A stretch of 39,020 nucleotides of DNA from JAUNSR01 sp036655755 (GTDB lineage: Bacteria; Bacteroidota; Bacteroidia; Bacteroidales; JAUNSR01): assembly GCA_036655755.1 (NCBI GenBank), contig JAVVPN010000023.1, forward strand, positions 1 to 39,020. The letters are read 5' to 3'. The first letter of the stretch is position 1. Every line of letters starts with the position of its first letter. The notes below the pieces were generated by a model. It was given only the letters and a program-made list of their open reading frames with translations, was not told where the DNA came from and made no database searches. Shown here piece by piece: positions 15,556 to 23,952 of the stretch. The position numbers were made by a program, and so were the translations under genes.

Positions 15556-15688
15556 CGCGAACAACACGAATGTCGTCCGCGAACAACACGAACGTCGCTC
15601 ACGGAGAATCCAATCGCCGCTCCGGGACCAACCATCGGGTTGCTCGCGGACGACATTCAAGTTGCTCGCGGACGATTATCGGATTCTT
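15556..15688. repeat. Diverged 22-bp tandem repeat array with fold-back symmetry
   Basis: Six units of 22 bp (one of 23) run from 15556 to 15688. Units 1-2 begin CGCGAACAACACGAA and units 5-6 begin CGCGGACGA; units 3-4 are more diverged. The array is GC-rich compared with its surroundings. Bases 15556-15587 are complementary to 15639-15670 over 28 of 32 positions, so a transcript could form a long hairpin with a 51-nt loop. The gap 15502-15857 otherwise holds only the uvrA terminator. The two open frames through the array shift reading frame with each 22-bp unit and do not look coding. Confidence 0.7.
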
Positions 15689-15801
15689 CCCGAAGTATCA
15701 AAAAAAGAGGTACGAAAATAATCGTATGCTTATAGTATCAATATGGTTGGTTCTTCACAGAAAGAGAAAAAGAAAGTATCGCCCCTTCGATGAAGGGATA
15801 T

Positions 15802-15836
15802 AAAAAAAGCTGCCTAACACCTAACGGTTAGACAGC
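15802..15836 (-). terminator. Intrinsic terminator of uvrA
   Basis: On the minus strand GCTGTCTAAC (15836-15827) pairs with GTTAGGCAGC (15818-15809) at 9 of 10 positions, followed by a run of seven T (15808-15802). It lies 22 nt after the uvrA stop. Confidence 0.85.
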
Positions 15837-15857
15837 CTCTATCTTTTATTTATCTTA

Positions 15858-18692
15858 TTATCGCTTCAACTCATCCCGCAGGAACTGGATTGTAAACGAA
15901 TCGGAATTGGCACAAACTTCTTCGGGTGTACCTGCCGCAAGCAGTTCACCTCCGCCGATTCCCCCTTCGGGCCCCATATCGATAATATGGTCGGCACATT
16001 TGATTACATCCAGGTTATGCTCAATAACCAACACCGTATTGCCTTTATCCACCAGTCGGTTCAGCACGCCTAACAATACGCGGATATCTTCGAAATGCAA
16101 ACCGGTTGTAGGTTCATCGAGGATATACATGGTTTTGCCGGTATCCTTCTTCGCAAGCTCGGTAGCAAGTTTCACACGCTGACTCTCGCCCCCCGAAAGG
16201 GTGGTCGACGGTTGTCCCAGTTTTATATAGCCAAGCCCTACATCTTGCAACACCTTAATCTTATTGAGAATAGCGGGTTGGTTTTCAAAAAACTCTACCG
16301 CCTGATTAATGGTCATATCCAACACATCCGCAATGGATTTGCCTTTAAAGCGCACTTCGAGCGTTTCGCGATTGTAGCGTTTGCCGTGGCAATCTTCGCA
16401 TGGCACAAGTACATCGGGCAGGAAGTTCATCTCAATTGTTTTATACCCGTTTCCGCCACAGGTTTCGCAACGTCCGCCCGCTACATTAAATGAAAAACGG
16501 CCCGGCTTATACCCACGGATTTTTGCTTCCGGCAAGTTTACAAACAAGTTGCGGATATCCGAGAAAACGCCGGTATAGGTGGCCGGATTGGAGCGTGGTG
16601 TGCGTCCGAGCGGCGACTGATCGACATTGACCACTTTATCGATGTTTTCGAGCCCTTCAATATCGCTATAAGGAAGCGGATCCTGGAGTGAACGATAGAA
16701 CTTCTGACTCAAAATAGGTTGAAGCGTGGCATTGATCAGCGAGGATTTGCCCGAACCCGATACACCGGTTACACATATCAGCTTGCCCAACGGGAACGAT
16801 ACGGTAACATCTTTCAGGTTATTGCCGGTTGCTCCTTTTAACAGAATCGAATTTCCATTGCCGGGACGACGTTCGGCCGGAACTTCAATTTTCATCTGTC
16901 CATTCAGATAGGCGGCCGTAATGGTATCGCTCTTCAGCATCTCGGCAGGCGTACCGGAGAATACGACTTCCCCACCCAACCGGCCGGCAAACGGACCGAT
17001 ATCCACTACATGATCTGCTTCTACCATCATATCGCGGTCGTGCTCTACCACGACTACCGTATTGCCCGTATCGCGCAGTTTCTTAAGCGAATTTATCAGA
17101 CGTACGTTATCGCGCTGGTGCAGCCCGATACTTGGTTCGTCCAGAATATACAAAACATTGACCAGCTGCGAGCCGATCTGGGTAGCCAGACGGATACGCT
17201 GGCTTTCGCCTCCCGACAATGTTGCCGAAGCACGGTTGAGCGACAGATAATCGAGCCCTACATCCAGCAGGAAGCGTACGCGCGAACGAATCTCTTTCAG
17301 AATTTCGATGGCGATGATGCGCTGTTTATTATTGAGTTTATCCTCTACATTGCCCAACCATTCGTACAGACGCGAGATATCCATTTTGCTTAATTCGGAA
17401 ATGTTCTTTCCGGCAATTTTAAAATGGAGCGCTTCGCGGTTCAAGCGGTTGCCGTGACAATCGGGACAAACAATGCTCTTTGAAAATTGGCCCGCCCATT
17501 TCTGAGCGGTGGCAGAGGCTTCGCTCTGCGCCTGCATCTCAATGTATTTTACGAGACCGTCGTAACTCAGAAACATGTTTGAGCTGCCAAGCGCCATATT
17601 CTTAATATTAAGACGCTCATCGGTACCGTTCATGATTTCGTCAATCGCTTCTTCGGGCACATCTTTCAACGGCGTTTTCAGGTTTACACCGTATTTTTCA
17701 AGAATCGCCTCGATCTGCCAGAATATCATGGAGTTCTTATATTTACCCAACGGGATGATCCCCCCCTGATAGATGGATTGTTTCGGATCGGGAATCACCT
17801 TTTCACGGTCAATCACATTGACCATGCCCAACCCTTTACAATGCGGACAAGCACCTTGAGGAGAGTTGAAGGAGAAATTGTGCGGAGCAGGCTCATGATA
17901 AGAGATGCCGCTCACGGGGTCCATCAGCTGACGCGAGTAATGGCGCACTTCGTTAGTATCGGCATCGAGCACCATCAATTCGCCATCGCCCTGCTTCATG
18001 GCCAGGCGGACGCTCTCTTTCAGCCGTTGCTCGTCGCGAGAGGAAACCACCATTTTATCGACAATCAGTTCGATGGTGTGATTCTTATAGCGGTCGAGCT
18101 TCATCCCGTGCAGAATTTCGCGAATCTCGCCATCCACACGTACATTGAGGTATCCTTTTTTGCGTAACTGCTCAAACAGCTCTTTATAATGACCTTTACG
18201 CGTCTTTACCAATGGCGATAAAATATAGGTGCGTTTTCCTTCATAGCGATCCAGAATAAGTTGCAGGATCTGCTCTTCGGTAAACTTCACCATTTTTTCG
18301 CCCGAGATATAAGAATACGCCTCTCCGGCGCGAGCGAAAAGCAAACGCAGAAAGTCATATACTTCGGTAGTGGTACCCACCGTTGAACGCGGATTCTTAT
18401 TGGTTGTTTTTTGTTCGATAGAGATAACCGGACTCAGGCCTGTAATCTTATCCACATCCGGGCGCTCCATATTTCCCAGGAAATTACGGGCATAGGAAGA
18501 AAATGTTTCGATATAGCGTCGCTGTCCCTCAGCAAAGATCGTATCGAATGCAAGAGATGATTTTCCGCTTCCGCTCAGCCCCGTGATAATGGTAAAGCTG
18601 TTGCGGGGAATCTCTACATCAATATTTTTCAGATTGTGAACCCGCGCACCTAATACGCGGATCTTGTCGTTTTCGTTCATATTACTACTCAT
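15858..18692 (-). CDS. uvrA: Excinuclease ABC subunit A
   Basis: UvrA is the damage-recognition ATPase of nucleotide excision repair; it dimerises and loads UvrB. The protein is about 944 residues, a normal length. Both ATPase modules are visible: Walker A TGLSGSGKSSLAFDT (about 38-52) and TGVSGSGKSSLINAT, signatures LSGGESQRIRLA and LSGGESQRVKLA, and Walker B YILDEPSIGLH and YILDEPTTGLH. Zinc-finger cysteines appear in ACPHCKGLG, VCPDCHGNR, CETCGGNGYK and CEDCHGKRYN. The ATG at 18692 is used: its A is the last base of the transglycosylase stop codon (TGATG), indicating coupled translation; the alternative ATG at 18680 (MNENDKIR) is also possible. It is third in an operon with the T9SS-cargo-like gene and the transglycosylase. 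Confidence 0.97.
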   Translation of the reverse strand: MSSNMNENDKIRVLGARVHNLKNIDVEIPRNSFTIITGLSGSGKSSLAFDTIFAEGQRRYIETFSSYARNFLGNMERPDVDKITGLSPVISIEQKTTNKNPRSTVGTTTEVYDFLRLLFARAGEAYSYISGEKMVKFTEEQILQLILDRYEGKRTYILSPLVKTRKGHYKELFEQLRKKGYLNVRVDGEIREILHGMKLDRYKNHTIELIVDKMVVSSRDEQRLKESVRLAMKQGDGELMVLDADTNEVRHYSRQLMDPVSGISYHEPAPHNFSFNSPQGACPHCKGLGMVNVIDREKVIPDPKQSIYQGGIIPLGKYKNSMIFWQIEAILEKYGVNLKTPLKDVPEEAIDEIMNGTDERLNIKNMALGSSNMFLSYDGLVKYIEMQAQSEASATAQKWAGQFSKSIVCPDCHGNRLNREALHFKIAGKNISELSKMDISRLYEWLGNVEDKLNNKQRIIAIEILKEIRSRVRFLLDVGLDYLSLNRASATLSGGESQRIRLATQIGSQLVNVLYILDEPSIGLHQRDNVRLINSLKKLRDTGNTVVVVEHDRDMMVEADHVVDIGPFAGRLGGEVVFSGTPAEMLKSDTITAAYLNGQMKIEVPAERRPGNGNSILLKGATGNNLKDVTVSFPLGKLICVTGVSGSGKSSLINATLQPILSQKFYRSLQDPLPYSDIEGLENIDKVVNVDQSPLGRTPRSNPATYTGVFSDIRNLFVNLPEAKIRGYKPGRFSFNVAGGRCETCGGNGYKTIEMNFLPDVLVPCEDCHGKRYNRETLEVRFKGKSIADVLDMTINQAVEFFENQPAILNKIKVLQDVGLGYIKLGQPSTTLSGGESQRVKLATELAKKDTGKTMYILDEPTTGLHFEDIRVLLGVLNRLVDKGNTVLVIEHNLDVIKCADHIIDMGPEGGIGGGELLAAGTPEEVCANSDSFTIQFLRDELKR

Positions 18693-19663
18693 CAATCAAC
18701 CACCCAATTCTTCTGATATACTTTTACTTGATCACCTTTATAATATAAATCCTCCTTAACAGGGATTCTCAATATGTATTCCTTCCCGGTTTTGTTCGGC
18801 AAAGAGCGGTCACGCAACCATGGATTGAAATCTTTGAGGGTCCGGTAGTCAATTCCTTTATCTTTGGCAAACTGAGCAAGATCCGGAATCGCCTCTTTAA
18901 TTTTAACATCCGTGGTGCGAATTGGTTTGTATAACTGGTTACTTTTCAATACAAAACCATATTTATAGGGGCGTTTCATGATCTCTTTGAGAGCCATCAT
19001 GCGAAACGGGTAGCGGGTGGTTTCATCCACAAGCCACAAATCGAACACGTCCGTTACCTGCTGACGCTCCAACTCACGTGAAATGCGACCTTGCCCGGCA
19101 TTGTATGAGGCGGCCACAGCCATCCAGTTGCCATATTTATTATACGCTTCTTTGAGATATTTGGCGGCTGCGCGGGTTGATTTTTCAATATCGTAGCGTT
19201 CATCTACGAAATCATTCACCTCCAACCCAAATTGCTTTCCGGTAGCCGGCATCAACTGCCAGAATCCGGCAGCTTTTACAGGAGAAAGCGCACGCGGATT
19301 AAGCGAGCTTTCAATCGCCATCAGATAAATAAAATCTTCGGGAATACCCTCGTCCTTCAATATCGGCTCGATTATGGGGAAATAGCGGTTTGCCCGTTTG
19401 ATCAGAGAGAGCGTCAGATTGTGGGTATAGCAAAAACTTGTCAGCTCACGATCATACCGCTCACGCATATCGTAACGGGTCAGGTCGATCTCCTCTCCTG
19501 CAATTGTAGTTTTAGGTAAGAACTCAGGCACCACACTAAATGCCTGTACAAGAGGTTTATTCTCATCTGCGCGGTGCGAATTGTCGGCACTTATCAGAAA
19601 AAAGGCCCCGGTTATCAGGATCAGGGCCGAAGAAGATATCAATACAGTTTTAACATTCATCAT
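18692..19663 (-). CDS. Lytic transglycosylase (SLT domain, MltD-like)
   Basis: This 323-residue exported protein begins with a hydrophobic signal or anchor (VLISSSALILITGAFFLI). It has the family 1 SLT fold: 'IPEDFIYLMAIESSLNPRAL' with catalytic Glu118, 'AAGFWQLMPATGKQFGL' (about 131-147), and 'VAASYNAGQGRISRE'. MltD-like enzymes cleave peptidoglycan between MurNAc and GlcNAc to form 1,6-anhydro ends. Unlike full MltD it has no canonical LysM repeats; the last 90 residues (IPDLAQFAKDKGIDYRTLKD) resemble a divergent LysM-like segment. It follows the T9SS-cargo-like gene after 27 nt, and its stop overlaps the uvrA ATG by one base. Confidence 0.9.
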   Translation of the reverse strand: MMNVKTVLISSSALILITGAFFLISADNSHRADENKPLVQAFSVVPEFLPKTTIAGEEIDLTRYDMRERYDRELTSFCYTHNLTLSLIKRANRYFPIIEPILKDEGIPEDFIYLMAIESSLNPRALSPVKAAGFWQLMPATGKQFGLEVNDFVDERYDIEKSTRAAAKYLKEAYNKYGNWMAVAASYNAGQGRISRELERQQVTDVFDLWLVDETTRYPFRMMALKEIMKRPYKYGFVLKSNQLYKPIRTTDVKIKEAIPDLAQFAKDKGIDYRTLKDFNPWLRDRSLPNKTGKEYILRIPVKEDLYYKGDQVKVYQKNWVVD

Positions 19664-19690
19664 TTATGCAAAATTTCATCAGCTATTAAT

Positions 19691-21004
19691 TCAATTACGA
19701 GTACGTAAAACGTTAATATCGCCTTTTAGTTTATATTTTTTTCCACCTACACCTTCCGCTTCAATTACATAGTAATAAGCGCCGGTAGGTACTACTTTTC
19801 CATTCACTTTGCCATCCCATCCTTCGGCGGGATTCGTCCAGTGAAACAACTGATTTCCCCAGCGATTAAAAACCCATCCTTCAAATTTGAGAATCGATTT
19901 ATAGGCCACTTTGAAAATCTGATTATTCCCGCTTGCAGATTCAGGGGTAAATACGTTCGGCACTTTCAGACTCGACTCAGAAGTATTCACGGTGAAAGTC
20001 TGCACCACTTTATCGCACGATCCCGCTGCGTTGCTCACTATAAACCGCACATAAGTAGTACCTTCTTCTTCAAATGAATATTTTAATTCAGCATCGGGAT
20101 AAGAAGCGTCTATTACATTGAATTCGGGGTCGCGGGAGATCTCCCATGCATTATAGGTGGTAACGGGATGATTGGCATATCCGGTAAACGTGATTTCTAC
20201 AGGAGCCGAGCCACCTAATTCGCCAGATTCTTTATCGAGTTCATTTCCGGCATCGCGGACATGCTGTTCGGCAAAAGCTTCGCCCGTCACGGAAACCGCT
20301 TCATAGAGCGGAGATGTTATCGTGGATGCTATCCCCCAGAATTGCTGAAACTGATCGCCGGTAAGCGAAAAAGAGGTATTGCAAAAAGGAGCGGTTACAG
20401 AGAGTTCGCGATAGCCCCGTACATTTTCTTCAACGGTGATTTCGTCGTACTGTTTCCCCTCCTCATTCCAGCGGAATGTCTGATATTTCAACATAAGTTC
20501 GCGGGCGACCTGCTCGGTGCGTCCATTAATCCAGCTAAACTGAATATCGGGAGCGGTACGTTCGAATATCAAGCGTGTCTGATCGCAGTCACTGGATGAC
20601 TCATCTACAACCAACGATTGCATTGTCAGTTTTAACGGCTCATAATCAACAAGCCACATATAAGAAACCGGAGCGCCATGCTGTTCTATAAAGTATCCAT
20701 ACCCCGCTTCGGGTGCCGTAATATACACTCGGTTTCCCTCCTGTCGGCTTGCTACCTCTTCGGCATGCAACGCTGAAACGGAATAACGAAAACACTGCAT
20801 GGGACTGTTGTCTGACGCCTCAAAACTAACCGAAGCCTGTCGCATACCATACAACACATATACCCCGTTCAAGCCCGATGAAGCAGAAGGCTCAAGCAAA
20901 TAGGGCGGATATAATCCGCCTGACACCTGCCATTGTGCAAAAGCAGTTAGAGGAGCTGTCAATGCGATGCATATCGCTATGAATTTTATTTTCGTTAAAA
21001 CCAT
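19691..21004 (-). CDS. Secreted protein with gliding-motility/T9SS type-B C-terminal domain
   Basis: The frame is open from 21109, but ATG 21004 (MVLTKIKFIAICIALTAPLT) is chosen because it begins a clean Sec signal peptide cut after AFA; the -7 box at 21029-21036 would put the transcript start after the earlier candidates. The product is 437 residues. The C-terminal about 85 residues ('VPNVFTPESASGNNQIF', FEGWVFNRWGNQLF, EGWDGKVNGKVVPTGAYYY) are the CHU_C/T9SS type-B sorting domain, which targets proteins through the type IX secretion system to the cell surface. The central part (about 60-330) is beta-rich and unrecognised. It is first in an operon with the lytic transglycosylase and uvrA, and divergent from the LysM/PBP gene. 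Confidence 0.85.
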   Translation of the reverse strand: MVLTKIKFIAICIALTAPLTAFAQWQVSGGLYPPYLLEPSASSGLNGVYVLYGMRQASVSFEASDNSPMQCFRYSVSALHAEEVASRQEGNRVYITAPEAGYGYFIEQHGAPVSYMWLVDYEPLKLTMQSLVVDESSSDCDQTRLIFERTAPDIQFSWINGRTEQVARELMLKYQTFRWNEEGKQYDEITVEENVRGYRELSVTAPFCNTSFSLTGDQFQQFWGIASTITSPLYEAVSVTGEAFAEQHVRDAGNELDKESGELGGSAPVEITFTGYANHPVTTYNAWEISRDPEFNVIDASYPDAELKYSFEEEGTTYVRFIVSNAAGSCDKVVQTFTVNTSESSLKVPNVFTPESASGNNQIFKVAYKSILKFEGWVFNRWGNQLFHWTNPAEGWDGKVNGKVVPTGAYYYVIEAEGVGGKKYKLKGDINVLRTRN

Positions 21005-21028
21005 ATTTAAACCAGACATATTTATCAT

Positions 21029-21036
21029 CAAAGGTA
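21029..21036 (-). promoter_or_regulatory. Promoter -7 element for the T9SS cargo-mltD-uvrA operon
   Basis: The minus strand reads TACCTTTG, matching TAnnTTTG, about 25 nt before ATG 21004. No clear -33 box is seen. Confidence 0.5.
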
Positions 21037-21089
21037 ACGGTTTTAGAGGAAATTCGGAGAGTTCCACCCCGAGTTCTTTGTATTTTATA

Positions 21090-21097
21090 TATCTTTG
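21090..21097 (+). promoter_or_regulatory. Promoter -7 element for the LysM/PBP gene
   Basis: TATCTTTG matches TAnnTTTG and lies 56 nt before ATG 21154. With the minus-strand box at 21029-21036 it forms a divergent promoter pair. Confidence 0.5.
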
Positions 21098-21153
21098 TCC
21101 ATCCACCAATCCTTTTTCAGGAGCAGAAAAGGATACTCAAAAAGTTATTTCAG

Positions 21154-23118
21154 ATGCGGAAATTAAACCGGAATTTATTAACAGTAATTGTTTGCCTGCT
21201 ATTTGCGGCACCTATTTTAGCTCAGACAGGCAAAAACTATGAAATTACCAAAGTAGACGGTAAGGAGTTTTATGTATATTCAGTTTCACAGGCAGAAGGC
21301 TTTTATTCTTTAACCCGTCAGTTTAATGTGACGCAGGCTGAAATTGAAAAATACAATCCCGAAACAAAAGCCGGACTGAAAAAGGGACAGCGCTTATTGA
21401 TTCCCGTCATGCCAAATACCACTCCCGGGAACGAAGTGGCAGAGGATTATTTCACACATACGATCATGACCGGTGAAACACTCGATGCGCTGGCTTCGAT
21501 GTATCATGTTACAACCAGTGACATCATCGCGCTCAATCCGGGGTTATCTAAAAACCTTATTCCGGGACATTCCATTAAAATACCACAGGCATCCGCACTT
21601 TACCGGCAGGACGGACTTTATACTTTTCATACGATTGAGCCTAAAGAAACATTGTTTTCTGTTTCTAAAAAGTTTGGCGTAACGATGAAAAGCATCATGG
21701 ATGCCAATCCGGGACTAACGACCGCTACTTTTGCTACCGGGCGCATTATCCGCATACAACCGGCAGCCCAGGCTTCTCTTTCAGATCAGCAGGTAGGGAC
21801 ATCCGCTGTTACCCGTTACGAAGTGCGCAAAAAAGAAACACTATACAGTATCAGCCGAAAACTGGACGTAACGCTTTCACAGTTACTCGAACTGAATCCG
21901 GGTATTACCCGTATCAAAGAGGGTGATTTTCTGAATGTTCCGGCTACGAGTAAAGATATACAGACTACCGCTCCTTCTACGGTTACGACTATTCAGGAAA
22001 TGCACGATATGCTTGCAGAAGCTTCGCGCATCGAACATAAAGCACAAGTGAAGGTTGCGTTGATGCTTCCTTTTGAATTGAATCAACCTACGCAAGCACA
22101 GGCAAAACAGAATCGTTACATTGAATTTTACGAAGGTTTTTTAATTGCCGTAGACAGTATACGCCACAGCGGAATATCGATTGACCTGTTTGTGTTCGAT
22201 ACCGAAACGGAGGGGATCAACCGAATCCTGGAAAATCCGGCCGTAGCGAATTGCGACTTGATTATCGGCCCTGCGAAAAACGAACAAATCAACCTGGTAG
22301 CGGCATTTGCCGACAAACATGGTATCAACATGGTCAATCCGTTTACATTCGATTCGGATGCGACCGAACATTACACACATCTTTTTCAGCTAAATACCCC
22401 GAACTCTTATCTTTATGCAGAGTCGGCAGCTGAATTTGTAAACTTATTCAAAAAACAACAGGTCGTATTCCTGAATGAAACAGGATTCGCGCCTGATAAA
22501 AAAGAATTCATTGATTATCTGCGTAATGAACTGACATTACAGGGAGTCAATTACCTGGATTATGAATATACCAGTGCCGAACAGCTATCAGAAGTGGATT
22601 CTATACTCAATCTCAATGGAGAGGTGGTATTCATACCGCTTTCCGCACAAAAGGAGGTATTGAATAAACTATTGCCAACCCTTCACGTAATGCAGCGCAC
22701 GAATGATTCGGTAAGAGTATCTTTATTCGGATATCCGGAATGGCAGATGTACACCAACGAGTTTATGGATTATTATTACGAACTGAATACATATATCTAT
22801 ACCCGCATCTATCTGAATCCGTTTGCAGCCGAAACAAAGAACTTTTACGACAAATTCAAATACTGGTATCAGAAAGACCTGTTGGCGATTTATCCGCGTT
22901 ACGGGGTATTGGGCTTTGACACCGGAATGTTCTTTCTTGAAGCTGTCAATAAATATGGCAAAAGTTTTGATGCTCACATCGACATGCTGCCTGCGGCAAG
23001 CCTGCAAACAGCGATGTGTTTTAGACGTGTCAATAACTGGAGCGGCTTTATCAACCGCTGTATCTATTTCGTAAATTTCCGACCAAACTCAACGATCAAC
23101 AAGATCGAAGTTAAATAA
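21154..23118 (+). CDS. Four-LysM protein fused to a periplasmic-binding-type domain
   Basis: This 654-residue exported protein has a signal peptide (LLTVIVCLLFAAPILAQ) and four LysM modules at about 41-84, 101-144, 157-201 and 221-263, recognised by 'HTIMTGETLDALASMYHVT', 'HTIEPKETLFSVSKKFGVT' and 'YEVRKKETLYSISRKLDVT'. LysM modules bind peptidoglycan. Residues about 296-650 resemble a type 1 periplasmic binding fold: 'KVALMLPFELNQPTQAQAKQ', ...NRYIEFYEGFLIAVDSI... and CDLIIGPAKNEQINLVAAFA, as in LivJ and the E. coli lipoprotein LpoA. There is no transporter permease nearby, so uptake is doubtful; a structural or enzyme-regulating role at the cell wall is more likely (inference). The PorT-like gene follows after 14 nt. 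Confidence 0.85.
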   Translation: MRKLNRNLLTVIVCLLFAAPILAQTGKNYEITKVDGKEFYVYSVSQAEGFYSLTRQFNVTQAEIEKYNPETKAGLKKGQRLLIPVMPNTTPGNEVAEDYFTHTIMTGETLDALASMYHVTTSDIIALNPGLSKNLIPGHSIKIPQASALYRQDGLYTFHTIEPKETLFSVSKKFGVTMKSIMDANPGLTTATFATGRIIRIQPAAQASLSDQQVGTSAVTRYEVRKKETLYSISRKLDVTLSQLLELNPGITRIKEGDFLNVPATSKDIQTTAPSTVTTIQEMHDMLAEASRIEHKAQVKVALMLPFELNQPTQAQAKQNRYIEFYEGFLIAVDSIRHSGISIDLFVFDTETEGINRILENPAVANCDLIIGPAKNEQINLVAAFADKHGINMVNPFTFDSDATEHYTHLFQLNTPNSYLYAESAAEFVNLFKKQQVVFLNETGFAPDKKEFIDYLRNELTLQGVNYLDYEYTSAEQLSEVDSILNLNGEVVFIPLSAQKEVLNKLLPTLHVMQRTNDSVRVSLFGYPEWQMYTNEFMDYYYELNTYIYTRIYLNPFAAETKNFYDKFKYWYQKDLLAIYPRYGVLGFDTGMFFLEAVNKYGKSFDAHIDMLPAASLQTAMCFRRVNNWSGFINRCIYFVNFRPNSTINKIEVK

Positions 23119-23132
23119 ATGTAGTTATACCG

Positions 23133-23807
23133 ATGCGTAATAAATCGATCATCATCTCGTTTTGCTTAAGCATTCTTTCAGCTTCCGCTGTCTGGGCTCA
23201 GAAACCATTCCCGAAAGAGCATTCGCTGGGAGTGAATGGAGGAGTTGTACTCAGTAAAATGACATTCCAACCTCAAACCATTGTCCAGGATTTCCGCATG
23301 GGACCCACTTTCGGTATTACTTACCGCTATATCGAAGAAAAATATTTCGGTATCCAGGCTGAATTATTATTCACCCAGCGCGGTTGGAAAGACAAACTGG
23401 AAGATTATCCGGATCTCTATTTCGAACGTTCGCTAAATTATGTCGAAATGCCCATCCTGAGCCATATATTCTTTGGAAACGACCGTGTACGCGGATTCGT
23501 TAATCTGGGGCCTAAATTCGCGTTCTTTTTGGGTGATGCGAAAAAGGGTAATATTCCCCCGACCATCGAAGGGATTGAGACCGCGCATCATAGCCTTGAA
23601 GTAACTAAAAAGTTTGATTACGGAATTACAGGAGGCGCGGGTATCGAACTACGCTTCGGCCGCAATTCGATTCTTTTGGAAGGGCGTTATTATTTCGGCT
23701 TGGGAGATATTTTCCCGAACGAAAAAAAAGATGTATTCGAGGCATCCTCTAATCAGAACATTGCTGTTACCGCCACTTATTTGTTTCATATTAAACGGAA
23801 GAAATAA
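23133..23807 (+). CDS. PorT-like outer-membrane beta-barrel protein
   Basis: This 224-residue protein has a Sec signal peptide (IIISFCLSILSASAVWAQ) and then an 8-strand-type amphipathic beta pattern: 'HSLGVNGGVVLSKM', 'FGIQAELLFTQRGWKD', FERSLNYVEMPILSHIFFG, 'VRGFVNLGPKFAFFLGD', 'KFDYGITGGAGIELRFGRN', ILLEGRYYFGLGDIF and 'NQNIAVTATYLFHI' as the last strand. It matches the PorT/outer-membrane beta-barrel family of Bacteroidota. PorT of Porphyromonas is a T9SS component, but this family is large and membership alone does not prove that function. It is in an operon with the LysM/PBP gene. Confidence 0.85.
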   Translation: MRNKSIIISFCLSILSASAVWAQKPFPKEHSLGVNGGVVLSKMTFQPQTIVQDFRMGPTFGITYRYIEEKYFGIQAELLFTQRGWKDKLEDYPDLYFERSLNYVEMPILSHIFFGNDRVRGFVNLGPKFAFFLGDAKKGNIPPTIEGIETAHHSLEVTKKFDYGITGGAGIELRFGRNSILLEGRYYFGLGDIFPNEKKDVFEASSNQNIAVTATYLFHIKRKK

Positions 23808-23839
23808 ATCAGCCTTTTAAACTGTATTAAGGCAAAGAT

Positions 23840-23870
23840 TTTGTAACTTGCTTTTATCAAGTTGTATTTC
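23840..23870 (+). promoter_or_regulatory. Candidate promoter of the alpha/beta hydrolase gene
   Basis: TTTG (23840-23843), a 19-nt spacer and TGTATTTC (23863-23870) fit the Bacteroidota -33/-7 spacing, but the -7 box matches TAnnTTTG at only part of its positions. Transcription would start near 23877, just before the structured leader. Confidence 0.3.
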
Positions 23871-23885
23871 GATCTTTCCTAAACC

Positions 23886-23937
23886 TTAACACAGATGGCA
23901 TCGCCATATCACATGGTACGCCAGACTTCTGTGTTAA
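23886..23937 (+). promoter_or_regulatory. Highly structured 5' leader before the alpha/beta hydrolase gene
   Basis: A perfect 10-bp stem (TTAACACAGA 23886-23895; TCTGTGTTAA 23928-23937) encloses a second stem TGGC/GCCA (23896-23899; 23920-23923) and an apical CCAT/ATGG hairpin with loop ATCAC (23904-23916). It is followed by a run of A rather than T, so it is not a plus-strand terminator, and it ends 15 nt before the ATG. It may act at the translation level; no known riboswitch class is recognised. Confidence 0.5.
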
Positions 23938-23952
23938 AAAAATTATATACAG

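Noticed and set aside
15556..15688. CRISPR array.
   Set aside because: Units abut with no spacers, differ strongly from each other, and there are no cas genes.
15540..15803. Two overlapping short frames (87 and 62 codons) through the 22-bp repeat array.
   Set aside because: The repeat period is not a multiple of three, so the frames do not repeat any peptide unit, and there is no ribosome site or codon bias.
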